This document shows, one piece after another, positions 27,090-36,416 of a stretch of 64,000 bases of DNA. The position numbers were made by a program, and so were the translations under genes. Source of the DNA: Jeotgalibacillus proteolyticus (GTDB lineage Bacteria; Bacillota; Bacilli; Bacillales; Jeotgalibacillaceae); contig NZ_PREZ01000002.1 of assembly GCF_002926065.1 (NCBI RefSeq), positions 186,001-250,000 of the forward strand, written 5' to 3'. The notes beneath the pieces are model-generated. The model had not been told where the DNA came from, did not search any database, and saw nothing but the letters and a program-made list of their open reading frames with translations. Within the stretch, counting starts at the first letter, position 1. Each line of letters opens with the position of its first letter.

Positions 27090-27126
27090 AAAAATAAAAA
27101 AACAGATGCACTTTCATGCATCTGCT
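27090..27126 (-). terminator. Terminator of accB-accC-yqhY
   Basis: CAGATGCA and TGCATCTG, 8-bp stem with a 6-nt loop; followed on the minus strand by TTTTTTTATTTTTT. Confidence 0.8.
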
Positions 27127-27131
27127 CCAAC

Positions 27132-27545
27132 TTATAGATCTGCTTCTTCCTGTTCGAGCTTTTGAGAATCAAATTGAATGCCCACCACATGTATATTAAC
27201 TTCTTCAGCAAGCAAAGCTGTCATATTTTTAAGAGTCTGGCGGATATTATCCTGAATTTTCTGGGCTACTGATGGAATAGAGAAACCAAACTTGATTGTG
27301 CAATACACATCCAGCACAATTCCGTCCTCTCCAAGTTCCACTTTTACCCCTTTCCCGTGATTTTTCTTACCAAGACGCTCCACTACACCGGATGCAAAGT
27401 TGCCTCTCATCTGAGCAATGCCTTCTACTTCAGATGCAGCAATTCCTGCGATAACTTCAATTACCTCAGGCGCAATTTCAATTTTACCCAGCTGATTTTG
27501 CTCTAAGCTGTTCATTTGTAAAAGTTGCGGTTGATTCTCTGCCAT
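27132..27545 (-). CDS. yqhY: Asp23/Gls24 family protein YqhY
   Basis: 137 aa, no membrane segment. It shows the Asp23 (DUF322) pattern: LGKIEIAPEVIEVIAGIAASEVEGIAQM, LGEDGIVLDVYCTIKFGFSIPSVAQKIQ and VNIHVVGI. The conserved accB-accC-yqhY cluster links it to acetyl-CoA carboxylase. In B. subtilis loss of YqhY disturbs fatty acid synthesis control, so a regulatory role on ACC is the best inference. It is 18 nt downstream of accC. Confidence 0.93.
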   Translation of the reverse strand: MAENQPQLLQMNSLEQNQLGKIEIAPEVIEVIAGIAASEVEGIAQMRGNFASGVVERLGKKNHGKGVKVELGEDGIVLDVYCTIKFGFSIPSVAQKIQDNIRQTLKNMTALLAEEVNIHVVGIQFDSQKLEQEEADL

Positions 27546-27563
27546 TGCAATAGACCTCCTATT

Positions 27564-28922
27564 TTAGTCCTTTTTAGCCATAATATCATAGGTTTCAAGG
27601 AATTTTGTGTTAAAGTCTCCCCCGACAAACGTTTCATGGTCAAGCAAACGAAGATGAAATGGAATTGTCGTATGAACCCCTTCAATCACAAATTCATTAA
27701 GAGCCCTTTTCATTTTAGCAATTGCTTCATCCCTCGTAGCACCATGGGTAATGACTTTTGCAATCATTGAATCATAAAAAGGAGGTATTATATATCCAGG
27801 ATATGCAGCAGAATCGATTCTTACGCCTAAACCGCCCGGAGGAAGATACATTTCAATCTTTCCGGCTGACGGCATAAAATTCTTTTCCGGATTTTCTGCA
27901 TTAATACGGCATTCAATTGACCATCCGCTAAAGGTAACATCCTCTTGCGACAGACTCAGTTCTTCTCCGGAAGCAACGAGGATCTGCTCTTTAATTAAAT
28001 CCACACCGGTTACCATTTCTGTAACCGGATGCTCTACCTGGATTCGCGTGTTCATCTCCATAAAGTAGAAGGATTGCTGACGGTGATCGTAAATAAACTC
28101 GACAGTCCCCGCTCCTGTATAATTAACAGCTTTTGCAGCTTTAACAGCCGCTTCTCCCATTTGGGCTCTGATTCCCTGATCGAGCGCAGGGGAAGGTGTT
28201 TCTTCAAGCAGTTTTTGGAGTCTGCGCTGAATGGAGCAGTCTCTTTCACCAAGGTGAATAACTGAACCATGGTTATCAGCCATAACCTGTATTTCCACAT
28301 GACGAAAATCTTCAATATACTTCTCTATGTACACACCCGGATTCCCAAAAGCTGTCTCCGCTTCCTGCTGTGTAATTTTTATACCCTTCAGCAATTCTGC
28401 TTCCGTTTTTGCCACCCGGATTCCCTTGCCTCCGCCACCGGCTGTTGCTTTAATAATAACCGGATAGCCCATATCTTCAGCAAGTGCTAATGCATCTTCA
28501 GCTGTCTTAATAATCCCTTTAGACCCTGGAACGATCGGAACTCCTGCTTCGCGCATGGTTTCCCTGGCAACATCCTTTGTTCCCATTTTGGAAATGGCTT
28601 CAGGACTTGGGCCGATAAAAATAATATTGCATTCACGGCAAAGCTCTGCAAAATCAACATTCTCAGCTAAAAACCCGTAGCCAGGATGAATCGCATCTGC
28701 TCCTGTTAATTTTGCTGCGCTAATAACGTTAGTAAAATTCAAATAGCTGTCTTTAGATGATTTAGGCCCAATACAGAGGGCTTCATCTGCCATTTGTACA
28801 TGCAATGCTTCCTTGTCTGCTTCTGAATATACCGCGACGGTTTCTATGTTCATTTCCTGACATGCCCGGATAACCCGTACAGCTATTTCTCCTCGATTGG
28901 CAATGAGTACTTTTCTGATCAT
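27564..28922 (-). CDS. accC: Acetyl-CoA carboxylase biotin carboxylase subunit
   Basis: 452 aa ATP-grasp enzyme. N-terminal [31 protein letters not shown], the glycine-rich ATP loop [28 protein letters not shown], and [14 protein letters not shown] with catalytic Glu/Asn/Arg. It carboxylates biotin on AccB at the expense of ATP and bicarbonate, the first half of malonyl-CoA synthesis. Co-transcribed with accB (15 nt gap). Confidence 0.97.
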   Translation of the reverse strand: MIRKVLIANRGEIAVRVIRACQEMNIETVAVYSEADKEALHVQMADEALCIGPKSSKDSYLNFTNVISAAKLTGADAIHPGYGFLAENVDFAELCRECNIIFIGPSPEAISKMGTKDVARETMREAGVPIVPGSKGIIKTAEDALALAEDMGYPVIIKATAGGGGKGIRVAKTEAELLKGIKITQQEAETAFGNPGVYIEKYIEDFRHVEIQVMADNHGSVIHLGERDCSIQRRLQKLLEETPSPALDQGIRAQMGEAAVKAAKAVNYTGAGTVEFIYDHRQQSFYFMEMNTRIQVEHPVTEMVTGVDLIKEQILVASGEELSLSQEDVTFSGWSIECRINAENPEKNFMPSAGKIEMYLPPGGLGVRIDSAAYPGYIIPPFYDSMIAKVITHGATRDEAIAKMKRALNEFVIEGVHTTIPFHLRLLDHETFVGGDFNTKFLETYDIMAKKD

Positions 28923-28937
28923 GGTATTCTCTCCTAA

Positions 28938-29441
28938 CTATTCCTTTACAAGAAAAAGTGGTTGTCCGTATTCTACCAGCTGGCCGTCTTTAACTAAGAT
29001 CTCAACAATCTCACCTGCAACCTCTGCTTCAATCTCATTGAAAAGCTTCATTGCTTCAACAATGCAAACGGTTGAATCTTCACTGATTTTTGAGCCAACC
29101 TTAACAAAAGGTTCTGCATCCGGTGAAGACGCATGATAAAATGTCCCGACCATTGGAGATTTAATCTCTGCAGTTCCCTCTGCTGATGCAGCTGGTTTTT
29201 CCTGAGACGCAGCCTGCGTGGATGCGGCTGGTGTATTATCAGCTTCAACTGCTGTTGGCGGTTCCGGCTGGGGTGCTTTGACCGGGGCTGGTGCATGCTT
29301 AGGCTCGCTCTGAGCTGATTGCACCTGCTTTTTTAATTTGATTTTTCCGCCGTCATGTTCATAGGTAAATTCATCAATGGATGACTGATCAATAAGTTTA
29401 ATAAGTTCTCTAATCTCTTGTACTTTTAACATAGTTGACAC
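28938..29441 (-). CDS. accB: Biotin carboxyl carrier protein of acetyl-CoA carboxylase
   Basis: 167 aa. N-terminal helix region ([25 protein letters not shown] kind), an Ala/Pro-rich linker (about 45-85), and a biotinyl domain in which the biotinylated lysine is Lys132 in VEAMKLF. The usual motif is EAMKLMNE or EAMKVMNE; Phe replaces Met after the Lys-Leu, a tolerated change. It is the first gene of the accB-accC-yqhY operon. The 236 nt before it hold only AT-rich DNA and a possible -10 (TACAAT near 29545). Confidence 0.96.
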   Translation of the reverse strand: MSTMLKVQEIRELIKLIDQSSIDEFTYEHDGGKIKLKKQVQSAQSEPKHAPAPVKAPQPEPPTAVEADNTPAASTQAASQEKPAASAEGTAEIKSPMVGTFYHASSPDAEPFVKVGSKISEDSTVCIVEAMKLFNEIEAEVAGEIVEILVKDGQLVEYGQPLFLVKE

Positions 29442-29676
29442 TCCTTGGCCGTTTAATTGTAATTAGCAGTAGCTCCTAATATCATACGATAACATCTTGC
29501 TTGAATTCAACATTTAAAAAAGGAACCGATTACAAAGGTATTGTACCACACAATCAGAAGTGCGGTTTTAAATCCTCTGCAGTCATGCAAATAACAAAAT
29601 TAGCCAAATTGAATGCTTATATTTTAATTTTTGTGATAAAAGTGAACTGAATTAATTCATACATCCTGAATAAACG

Positions 29677-29712
29677 CAAAAAAGCCAGCCGGACTTGCGC
29701 TAGCTTTTTAAA
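29677..29712 (-). terminator. Terminator of the spoIIIA operon
   Basis: Minus strand AAAAAGCTAGC, 9-nt loop, GCTGGCTTTTTT: a stem with one mismatch and a U-tract, just after the spoIIIAH stop. Confidence 0.7.
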
Positions 29713-29717
29713 CAGGT

Positions 29718-30272
29718 TTATTCGTTCGGTTGAAATTCAACATAAACGTATTTGGATTCTCCAAGCTCTTTTCTTCCAAGCTGAATTAATTCATTTGCAG
29801 CCTCCCGTGAATGGCTGTTGTCTGCAGATTTTACTGAAATAATAACACGGTCTTCCTCTGATCTTACAAGAGCATCTTCATAACCTAATCCTTTAATCAT
29901 TGTCTCAATCATCGCTTCTTTTGACTCAAGTTTAATCAGCTCATCCATTTCTGTATATGCTTCATTTTTCTCTGCAGAAGAGAATTCGTTTGAAGCTACT
30001 TTTGTTTCCAGCTGATCACGAAGCGCATTGCGTGCATCCTGCATTTCCATTCGAAGCACATCGAACATTTCATCTTCTACTGCATCAGCGGAAACATCTA
30101 CTTCATCCTCCAACACCCATTCTTCCCCGTCTTCCCCTAAAACCATATCTGTGGTCTGGTCAGGAAGTATCGGTGAAGCCTGGTCTCTTGGGGATGTTAC
30201 ATAATACACGGATAATACCACTACTAAGCTTACCATTGTCAAAAGCCACACCGTTTGTTTTTTAAGCATCAT
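29718..30272 (-). CDS. spoIIIAH: Stage III sporulation protein AH
   Basis: 184 aa. One N-terminal membrane anchor (about 7-26) after two Lys, an acidic linker rich in Glu/Asp (about 38-65), and a C-terminal YscJ/FliF-like ring-building domain (about 75-180). In B. subtilis it meets forespore SpoIIQ across the intermembrane space and forms part of the feeding-tube channel needed for late forespore transcription. Last gene of the operon, 3 nt from spoIIIAG. Confidence 0.94.
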   Translation of the reverse strand: MMLKKQTVWLLTMVSLVVVLSVYYVTSPRDQASPILPDQTTDMVLGEDGEEWVLEDEVDVSADAVEDEMFDVLRMEMQDARNALRDQLETKVASNEFSSAEKNEAYTEMDELIKLESKEAMIETMIKGLGYEDALVRSEEDRVIISVKSADNSHSREAANELIQLGRKELGESKYVYVEFQPNE

Positions 30273-30275
30273 TCG

Positions 30276-30893
30276 TCACGACTCCTTCTGTTTTGTAGAA
30301 ATGACTGCCACACGATGAGTGGAAACATCCAATACACGAGCAACAGAATCTGTTATCCATTTTTTCACCTTTATATGATCTGCTCCTTCTGCCACCACCA
30401 TGACTCCCAGAACAGTTGGCTTTTCAACATAACTTAAAATTGGATCTCCGCTTTGAGCCTGGTTGCCTAAAACGAGCTGACGGGAGGAAGATCGCCTGTC
30501 CATTGTGGACTGCTCATTGTCCCGCTGATCAGCTGACTGGTCCTGCTGCAGGGTTTCATTTTTTTCATAAACCTTCCGTTCACTTGTTGCTAAATTAATC
30601 ATGACATTTACGTCATTGGTTCCTAGCGCTTTCTTTAAAATGTCCTCTAGCTGCTTTTCCATTTCCTTTTCCATTTGCCGGATGCTCTGGTCTGGTGACA
30701 CGGCTGCTTGAGAAACTGCTTCTGACGGTTTTGTTGGCAATTCCTGATCAGGAGTTTTATTTCCCTGAAGAATCATCATCAATGCGCCTGCTACGATTAA
30801 AACAAGAATTAGCTGAATTTTTCTATTAGGCGTTGGATCTCTCGAAGAAGAAGCCCAATCCTTCAGCTTGTCCCATCCCTTCTTTTCTTCCAC
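30276..30893 (-). CDS. spoIIIAG: Stage III sporulation protein AG
   Basis: 205 aa. A single membrane segment (about 25-43, ILVLIVAGALMMIL), then an extracytoplasmic part with the ring-building domain containing LEDILKKALGTNDVNVMINLATSE and VLGVMVVAEGADHIKVKKWI. The middle is Gln/Asp/Ser-rich (about 115-140), as in the insertion that forms the large SpoIIIAG ring in B. subtilis. It is a mother-cell component of the SpoIIIA-SpoIIQ channel. 4 nt separate it from AF. Confidence 0.94.
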   Translation of the reverse strand: MEEKKGWDKLKDWASSSRDPTPNRKIQLILVLIVAGALMMILQGNKTPDQELPTKPSEAVSQAAVSPDQSIRQMEKEMEKQLEDILKKALGTNDVNVMINLATSERKVYEKNETLQQDQSADQRDNEQSTMDRRSSSRQLVLGNQAQSGDPILSYVEKPTVLGVMVVAEGADHIKVKKWITDSVARVLDVSTHRVAVISTKQKES

Positions 30894-30897
30894 GATG

Positions 30898-31440
30898 TCA
30901 CTCCCCTACTCTTGTAATCTTTATCGCTTCTGAAGGCACTCCCCATTCAGTGGCCAGCAGCAGAAGCAGCTGCTCTTCTACATCCGATGAAAGCTCAGTA
31001 AGTCCTATTAATTCAACCTCCACCTCACCCCTGAACTCTTCAATTGAGGAGTCATGAGGCCAAACAACCACATTTCCGAGTTTCACATTGAACTTTTCCT
31101 GAACGATCGGATCTGCCTGTCTGGCAAGCTTGTCTGATACCTCATTCCATATGTATGACTGGTGTTTGTCATTCATGTCTTGAATTAAGCGTTGATTTTG
31201 CTGCTGTTCTTCATAAACACTTTGTTCGAGCTGTGAAAATGGGAGCTGCAATACTTTCTCTTCATTTTGAAAAAAATAAAATAAGGGCTCTAAAAGCAAA
31301 AGAAGCAGCAGCCCTCCAAGTGCAAGCCGGATAAACGGACGCCATGCCTGTGAGGGAACTAAAAGATCGGATAAAGCCATCAGTACGACTAAAACAAGCA
31401 AATTGATTACCCATTGATATACCTCATTCATCTCACTCAC
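30898..31440 (-). CDS. spoIIIAF: Stage III sporulation protein AF
   Basis: 180 aa with two N-terminal membrane segments (about 8-27 and 35-56) and a soluble C-terminal domain (about 85-180) with GEVEVELIGL and EAIKITRVGE, a ring-building-like fold by family knowledge. It is an operon neighbour of AE and AG and an essential part of the SpoIIIA membrane complex. The N-terminus lies 16 nt after the spoIIIAE stop. Confidence 0.92.
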   Translation of the reverse strand: MSEMNEVYQWVINLLVLVVLMALSDLLVPSQAWRPFIRLALGGLLLLLLLEPLFYFFQNEEKVLQLPFSQLEQSVYEEQQQNQRLIQDMNDKHQSYIWNEVSDKLARQADPIVQEKFNVKLGNVVVWPHDSSIEEFRGEVEVELIGLTELSSDVEEQLLLLLATEWGVPSEAIKITRVGE

Positions 31441-31456
31441 TCCTAAGCAGCAAGGC

Positions 31457-32596
31457 TCATCGGATCATTAACGGAATATTGCTGACAACCAGTAAAACGA
31501 CAATCCCGAGCAAAAACATAATGGATACCAGAACAAGTGCTGCACATAGATGAAACAAACCCTTACTAACGGCATCCACCGCCTGCACCATTCCCGGGTG
31601 GCCAAGCGGCTCCATTACAACTGCACAAATGCGATACATAAAAGCAACAACTAAAATTTTCAGAGCTGGAAACAATACCATCACAGCAAGAATGAGAGCA
31701 CCGGCTAAACCGACTGCATTTTTTGCAAGCACAGATGAAGCTAAAAGAAGATCGGTCGTATCGGCTACAACCTTTCCGATAAAGGGAATGAATTGACCGG
31801 CGATCGTTTTAACGGTCTTAGCACCGATTCCGTCAGTGACTGAAGTGGTGACGCCCTGAACGGAAAAGATCGAAATATAGACCATTACCACCACACCTAG
31901 AAGCCAAATTCCTACCTGCCGGCATAAGGCAGCCATTTTCGATGTACGAAATGAAATAGAAATGGTGTCTACGATATCAAGTAAAATAGATAATATAAAA
32001 AGCGGGACTAAAAAATGCTGCATGAGATAATGACTGAACTGGACAATAAACAGTAAGATCGGGTGGGAGACAGCTACTGTCGTAATACTTCCTGAAATCG
32101 TCAGCATTGCCATATAGAGAGGAAGCATCGCATACATAAAATCAGCCATTAAATCAATGGTCTGGATAACATATCCCGCACAGGTCTGAACACTTTCAAT
32201 GACAACCATTAACAGTAATCCGGTCATGGCAACAGAACTGACAGCAGCTACTCCGCTAGAAGAAAAGGAGTGCTGCAGCGTCTGAAGAATTGACCCGATC
32301 ACAAGCAGTAAAAGCAGCCAAATGATAATATGGGCATGCTCTGCCACCTCGTGAAAAATAAAGCGGATAATACCTGAGAACCAGCCCATAACTGAATCCT
32401 GGGGATTTAAAAGCAGCTCCAGCAGATCCTGCTTTGAAAGCCTGGGCAAATACTCCCCGTATACTCCAGTCAGCTGGTCCCAAAACCCAAGCCAGGCTTC
32501 ATGTTCTTGTCCGGATAGTTGTTCATTGACGACTTCGTTTGTGATTGATTCCTGTGTATCCTGAAGTGTAGTTTGAGGGCTCACTTTGCTGTTCAT
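31457..32596 (-). CDS. spoIIIAE: Stage III sporulation protein AE
   Basis: 379 aa polytopic membrane protein with about seven or eight hydrophobic segments after a soluble amphipathic N-terminus of about 70 residues. Family motifs include GIGAKTVKTIAGQFIPFIGK and VADTTDLLLASSVLAKNAVG. It is likely a central part of the mother-cell membrane base of the SpoIIIA channel. Length is close to the B. subtilis protein (399 aa). Spacing to AD is 4 nt. Confidence 0.94.
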   Translation of the reverse strand: MNSKVSPQTTLQDTQESITNEVVNEQLSGQEHEAWLGFWDQLTGVYGEYLPRLSKQDLLELLLNPQDSVMGWFSGIIRFIFHEVAEHAHIIIWLLLLLVIGSILQTLQHSFSSSGVAAVSSVAMTGLLLMVVIESVQTCAGYVIQTIDLMADFMYAMLPLYMAMLTISGSITTVAVSHPILLFIVQFSHYLMQHFLVPLFILSILLDIVDTISISFRTSKMAALCRQVGIWLLGVVVMVYISIFSVQGVTTSVTDGIGAKTVKTIAGQFIPFIGKVVADTTDLLLASSVLAKNAVGLAGALILAVMVLFPALKILVVAFMYRICAVVMEPLGHPGMVQAVDAVSKGLFHLCAALVLVSIMFLLGIVVLLVVSNIPLMIR

Positions 32597-32600
32597 CCTC

Positions 32601-32999
32601 TCAATGGGTACCTGGCAAAAGTGTCAGCATCCGCTGAAGCAGTTCATAAAAAATAGGCAGAGCAATCATTAAAATAAAAATTTTACCTGACCATTCCACC
32701 ACGGTAGCAAGCATCTGCTGATTTGCCCCTTTTAAAAGATGCGAGCTTGTCTCTGAAATAAACGCAATAACTAATACCTTCAACAGCGTTCCTACATACA
32801 GATCCATTTGAGGCAGAAACGAGGTGAAGCGCTGGACCATAGCGAGAACGAGCTGGATCGAAAAAAATAATTGCGTTAAAAGAAAAGCAGCAGCACATAT
32901 CGATAAAAGCATGGAAATGGTCGGGGCTTTCTCCTTAAGCATGAGAGACATAAAACCGGCTAAAAAACAGATTCCAATTGTTCTAAACAGTTCCTCCAT
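32601..32999 (-). CDS. spoIIIAD: Stage III sporulation protein AD
   Basis: 132 aa with four predicted membrane segments (about 4-18, 27-52, 66-86 and 104-126). The sequence resembles SpoIIIAC/AD family proteins. It is a small membrane component of the SpoIIIA complex expressed in the mother cell. 10 nt after the spoIIIAC stop. Confidence 0.93.
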   Translation of the reverse strand: MEELFRTIGICFLAGFMSLMLKEKAPTISMLLSICAAAFLLTQLFFSIQLVLAMVQRFTSFLPQMDLYVGTLLKVLVIAFISETSSHLLKGANQQMLATVVEWSGKIFILMIALPIFYELLQRMLTLLPGTH

Positions 33000-33009
33000 T
33001 TTTTAGCCT

Positions 33010-33216
33010 CTACTCGTAAAACATAAATACAGATCGGATAGTCGTAAAGAATGTATCTAAAGCCTGCAGTACGATGAATAAGACATATAAAAACCCAAAG
33101 AACGCAAGCCACTGGGCATAATCTTTCTTTCCCACCTGATCCAATACGGTATATAGAAGCGCAACAATCAGCCCTACTCCTGCTATTTTAAATAAAGTAT
33201 CAATATCCATTGCCAC
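33010..33216 (-). CDS. spoIIIAC: Stage III sporulation protein AC
   Basis: 68 aa with two membrane segments (about 8-27 and 37-60). GTG start chosen because GGAG lies 8 nt upstream; the ATG two codons on is less well placed. LFKIAGVGLIVALLYTVLDQVGK is the typical SpoIIIAC N-terminus. It is the smallest subunit of the complex and paralogous in pattern to AD. Confidence 0.93.
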   Translation of the reverse strand: MAMDIDTLFKIAGVGLIVALLYTVLDQVGKKDYAQWLAFFGFLYVLFIVLQALDTFFTTIRSVFMFYE

Positions 33217-33233
33217 GTTTATCGCTCCTATCT

Positions 33234-33752
33234 TTAACTGAGAAGCAGTACAACCAGCACCCCGCCCATTACCCCGAGCGTCTTGTAAACCTTTCCGAAT
33301 TGAACTGCCCGATTTCTCGCCTCCTGATGACGGCTGCGTAAAATCTCAATAATAAATGACAGCTCCCGGTCAATTGACTGCCTGTCGTAAGCCTGGATAG
33401 CTTCGCCTGCTCTGCTGATCCATTCAAGATCTTCTTTGAATAAAACAGACGTTTTTTTCCCATATTGCTCCGTTGACTGCTTCCATGCCTCTCCAAGCAA
33501 AGCCTGGTTAACGGTCAGATTCTCAAGAAATAAGGAATATAAATGGCCTGTATCCCCCTTTCTTTTTATTTGTGCGTGAATAATATCAATAATGGGTGTT
33601 TGCCGTTTAACGATTTCATTTTGCATCCAGGTAAAGGATTGTGCGAATTCAATCAGGAGCAGCTGGCGCTTTTGAAGAAGATAAGCCCTCCTGAAGCCTT
33701 CCATTCCCGAGCCTAATACAATTAGCAGGGCTCCAATCCAATGGAAACTCAT
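33234..33752 (-). CDS. spoIIIAB: Stage III sporulation protein AB
   Basis: 172 aa. An N-terminal membrane segment (about 3-20) and a C-terminal one (about 155-172) flank a mostly helical cytoplasmic middle (FAQSFTWMQNEIVKRQTPI, GKKTSVLFKEDLEWISRAG). It has the layout of a GspF-like assembly protein fragment, paired with the ATPase AA. Its start overlaps the spoIIIAA stop by 4 nt. Confidence 0.93.
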   Translation of the reverse strand: MSFHWIGALLIVLGSGMEGFRRAYLLQKRQLLLIEFAQSFTWMQNEIVKRQTPIIDIIHAQIKRKGDTGHLYSLFLENLTVNQALLGEAWKQSTEQYGKKTSVLFKEDLEWISRAGEAIQAYDRQSIDRELSFIIEILRSRHQEARNRAVQFGKVYKTLGVMGGVLVVLLLS

Positions 33753-34660
33753 GAAACTCTTTTAGACACTTCCACCAAAGTGTCTCCTTTATATAATGTG
33801 TATCCATCCGATGAGCAGTGAATAAAATAATTCATTTCACTGTCCAGCAGCCTGTCCATATACGGGCGGCTCCGGAGCTCTTTCCAAGTGGAGCCGTGAG
33901 CGGTTACGACCATCGTTACGCCTGTATACATGGCATCAATAATCGCTTCGATATCCTTTTCATGCCCAATTTCGTCCACCACCAGCACCTCGGGACTCAT
34001 GGAACGAATCATCATATTCATTCCCTCAAGCTTTGGACAGCGATCAAGCACATCAACCTTTGTGCCGAAAGTCAACTGTGGAACTCCCTGATGACATGCA
34101 GCAATTTCTGAGCGCTCATCTACAATCGAGACTTTTTTTGATCTTTCTTCCGTCCCGGAATGTTTAACTGAAATATGACGTGCAATATCTCTAAGCAGTG
34201 TAGTTTTTCCGCTTTTAGGGGGACCCACGAGCATGCAGTGATGCCATCTATTTTGTACAGGGTCCCATAGATGGTTCATAAACAAATCCGCGCATCCTAT
34301 TTGTTCAGATGCTTTTCGTATAGCAAAGGAGGAAATCGTTTGAACTGCCTTAACTCTTCCATCCTCTAGCGTTACTTTTCCGGCAATCCCTACCCTGTGT
34401 CCTCCATCGATTGTGACATATCCTTTTTTTATTTCTTCCTCAAGAGAATAAAACGAATGCTGTGAGATTTTTTCTGCTACATACTGACGGTCATAGTTAG
34501 TCGGGACATAATCGAGTTCCTGTGTTGTTTTCTGCATCTCAATTTCTACCGGCCGCCCTAATCGGATTCTTATTTCTTCCACGCCCTCGAGTGAAGCAGA
34601 ACAGCATTCAATCAGCTTGTCCTGAAGCTGCTCTGGCAGAAGAAGAAGGATATTATGCAT
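33749..34660 (-). CDS. spoIIIAA: Stage III sporulation protein AA, secretion-type ATPase
   Basis: 303 aa from the ATG at 34660 (AAGGG 11 nt upstream; a GTG at 34672 is possible). It is a P-loop ATPase related to type II/IV secretion and R3H-ATPases: Walker A LVGPPKSGKTTLLRDIARH, KVSIVDERSEIAAC, Walker B VLVVDEIGHEKDIEAI and VVTAHGSTWKEL. It likely powers assembly or function of the SpoIIIA channel on the cytoplasmic face. A weak sigma-E-like element (GTCATAAA at about 34720) precedes the operon, in keeping with mother-cell expression. Confidence 0.95.
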   Translation of the reverse strand: MHNILLLLPEQLQDKLIECCSASLEGVEEIRIRLGRPVEIEMQKTTQELDYVPTNYDRQYVAEKISQHSFYSLEEEIKKGYVTIDGGHRVGIAGKVTLEDGRVKAVQTISSFAIRKASEQIGCADLFMNHLWDPVQNRWHHCMLVGPPKSGKTTLLRDIARHISVKHSGTEERSKKVSIVDERSEIAACHQGVPQLTFGTKVDVLDRCPKLEGMNMMIRSMSPEVLVVDEIGHEKDIEAIIDAMYTGVTMVVTAHGSTWKELRSRPYMDRLLDSEMNYFIHCSSDGYTLYKGDTLVEVSKRVS

Positions 34661-34728
34661 TCTGTTCATCACCCTTGCTTATTCATCATTGTGGTTTATC
34701 CTATTGATTGCAGGGATGTTTTATGACA

Positions 34729-34766
34729 TAAAAAAAAGCTGCAGGGAAAATTCCCTGCAGCTTTTC
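34729..34766 (-). terminator. Terminator of efp
   Basis: AAAAGCTGCAGGGAA and TTCCCTGCAGCTTTT form a 15-bp perfect stem with a 2-nt centre; eight T residues follow on the minus strand. Confidence 0.88.
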
Positions 34767-34772
34767 GTTCAG

Positions 34773-35330
34773 TTAAGCTCTTGAAACATAGCTTGAATCA
34801 GTTGTATTAATAACAAGAATATCGCCTTCATTAATAAAGAAAGGAACGTTTACCGTCAGCCCGGTCTCGACCGTCGCAGGTTTTGATCCGCCGCTTGTGG
34901 TATCTCCTTTAATGCCCGGTTCAGTTTCAGTCACCTTTAATTCAACTGTGTTTGGAAGCTCTACACCCAGTGTTTCTGTATGGTACATCATAATTTGTAC
35001 TTCCATATTTTCTTTAAGAAACTTTAATTCATACTCAATTTGATTAGCCGGCAGCTCAATTTGATCGTAGGTGTCATTGTCCATGAACACATGCATGTCG
35101 CCATTAGCATAAAGATACTGCATTCTGCGATTATCAATTTGTGCTTTTGCTACCTTTTCACCTGCGCGGAACGTTTTTTCCTGGATTGCTCCCGTACGCA
35201 GATTCCGAAGCTTGGATCTGACAAATGCAGCACCTTTACCCGGCTTAACATGCTGGAAATCCATAACACGCCAGATGCCCCCGTCTACTTCTACCGTCAA
35301 TCCTGTACGAAAATCGTTTACTGAAATCAT
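34773..35330 (-). CDS. efp: Translation elongation factor P
   Basis: 185 aa, three beta-barrel domains. The modified-loop lysine is Lys32 in [12 protein letters not shown], the residue carrying 5-aminopentanol in B. subtilis. The family ending [29 protein letters not shown] is present. It relieves ribosome stalling at polyproline. It follows yqhT by 24 nt; yqhV, which lies between efp and spoIIIAA in B. subtilis, is absent. Confidence 0.97.
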   Translation of the reverse strand: MISVNDFRTGLTVEVDGGIWRVMDFQHVKPGKGAAFVRSKLRNLRTGAIQEKTFRAGEKVAKAQIDNRRMQYLYANGDMHVFMDNDTYDQIELPANQIEYELKFLKENMEVQIMMYHTETLGVELPNTVELKVTETEPGIKGDTTSGGSKPATVETGLTVNVPFFINEGDILVINTTDSSYVSRA

Positions 35331-35354
35331 TTTTTGTCCTCCTAGTACGCTAAA

Positions 35355-36416
35355 TTAAAGAATAATTAATTCCTTTGTGGAGTGGGTAAGTGTTTCATTC
35401 CCGTTTGCTGTCAATAACGTATCATCTTCAATACGGACACCGCCAAGACCTGGAATATAAATGCCAGGCTCCACTGTTACAACCATATTTTCAAGCAGCT
35501 TTGCTTCCGATCTCACAGATAATCCCGGTCCTTCGTGAACCTCAAGACCAATTCCGTGGCCCAATGAATGACCAAAATAGTCGCCATAGCCTTTGGAAGT
35601 AATATAATCGCGCGCGATCGCATCTGCTTCTTTACCTGTAAGACCAGGTCTCACATTATCCATGGCAAGGAGCTGCGCATCGAGCGTAACCTGATAAATT
35701 TCCTTCAGTTTGTCACTTGGACTGCCCACTGCAACGGTTCTGGTTAAATCTGATACATATCCTTTGTGAAGAGCTCCGTAATCCATCGTTACGAAATCAC
35801 CTGTCTGAATCGTTTTACCGCTTGCCACACCGTGCGGAAGTGCTGATCTTTCTCCTGAAGCCACAATAATATCAAATGAAGAAGACTGCGCTCCCGCATT
35901 TCTCATAAAAAACTCAAGTTCATTTGAAACCTCAAGCTCGGTTTTCCCCGGCTGGATAAAATCAAGGATATGCTTAAAGGCAGCATCGGCTATGTCCGCG
36001 GCTTCCTTTAATATCTTAATCTCTGATTCTGTCTTAATCAAGCGCAATTTTTCAATAACTCCTGATACTGGAACCAATTCAGTATTTACAGCCTGATCAT
36101 ACTGTTTAAACATGCCGAATACAACATGATCCTGTTCAAAGCCGAGACGTTTAATGCCAAGCCTTTCCACCTGAGAGGCCACTTCTTCATGTATCGGACC
36201 TTTATGCTGAACGATATCGAACCCTTGAGCCTGAGAAGCCGCCTGTTCAGTATATCTGAAATCTGTGATAAAAAGGGCTTCATCCTGCGAGATCACAGCA
36301 ATGCCTGCTGATCCGGTGAAATTGGTTATGTATTTCCTATTATATGTACTTGTAATCATAAGTCCGTCTATATTATGTTTTGCCAGTTGCTCCCGGAGCT
36401 GGTCTACTTTACTCAT
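35355..36416 (-). CDS. yqhT: Xaa-Pro aminopeptidase/dipeptidase family (YqhT)
   Basis: 353 aa. N-terminal creatinase-like domain (1-130) and a pita-bread M24 metallopeptidase domain with the metal ligands in VTMDYGALHKGYVSDLTRT (two Asp), HSLGHGIGLEVHEGP (His), VTVEPGIYI and GGVRIEDD (Glu residues). It cleaves before or after proline in short peptides in the cytoplasm. Overlaps the aroQ stop by 4 nt; efp follows, a pairing conserved in Firmicutes. Confidence 0.95.
   Translation of the reverse strand: MSKVDQLREQLAKHNIDGLMITSTYNRKYITNFTGSAGIAVISQDEALFITDFRYTEQAASQAQGFDIVQHKGPIHEEVASQVERLGIKRLGFEQDHVVFGMFKQYDQAVNTELVPVSGVIEKLRLIKTESEIKILKEAADIADAAFKHILDFIQPGKTELEVSNELEFFMRNAGAQSSSFDIIVASGERSALPHGVASGKTIQTGDFVTMDYGALHKGYVSDLTRTVAVGSPSDKLKEIYQVTLDAQLLAMDNVRPGLTGKEADAIARDYITSKGYGDYFGHSLGHGIGLEVHEGPGLSVRSEAKLLENMVVTVEPGIYIPGLGGVRIEDDTLLTANGNETLTHSTKELIIL

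Noticed and set aside
29520-29533. cre-like site before accB (AGGAACCGATTACA)
   Set aside because: Two mismatches in fixed positions and no clear promoter next to it.
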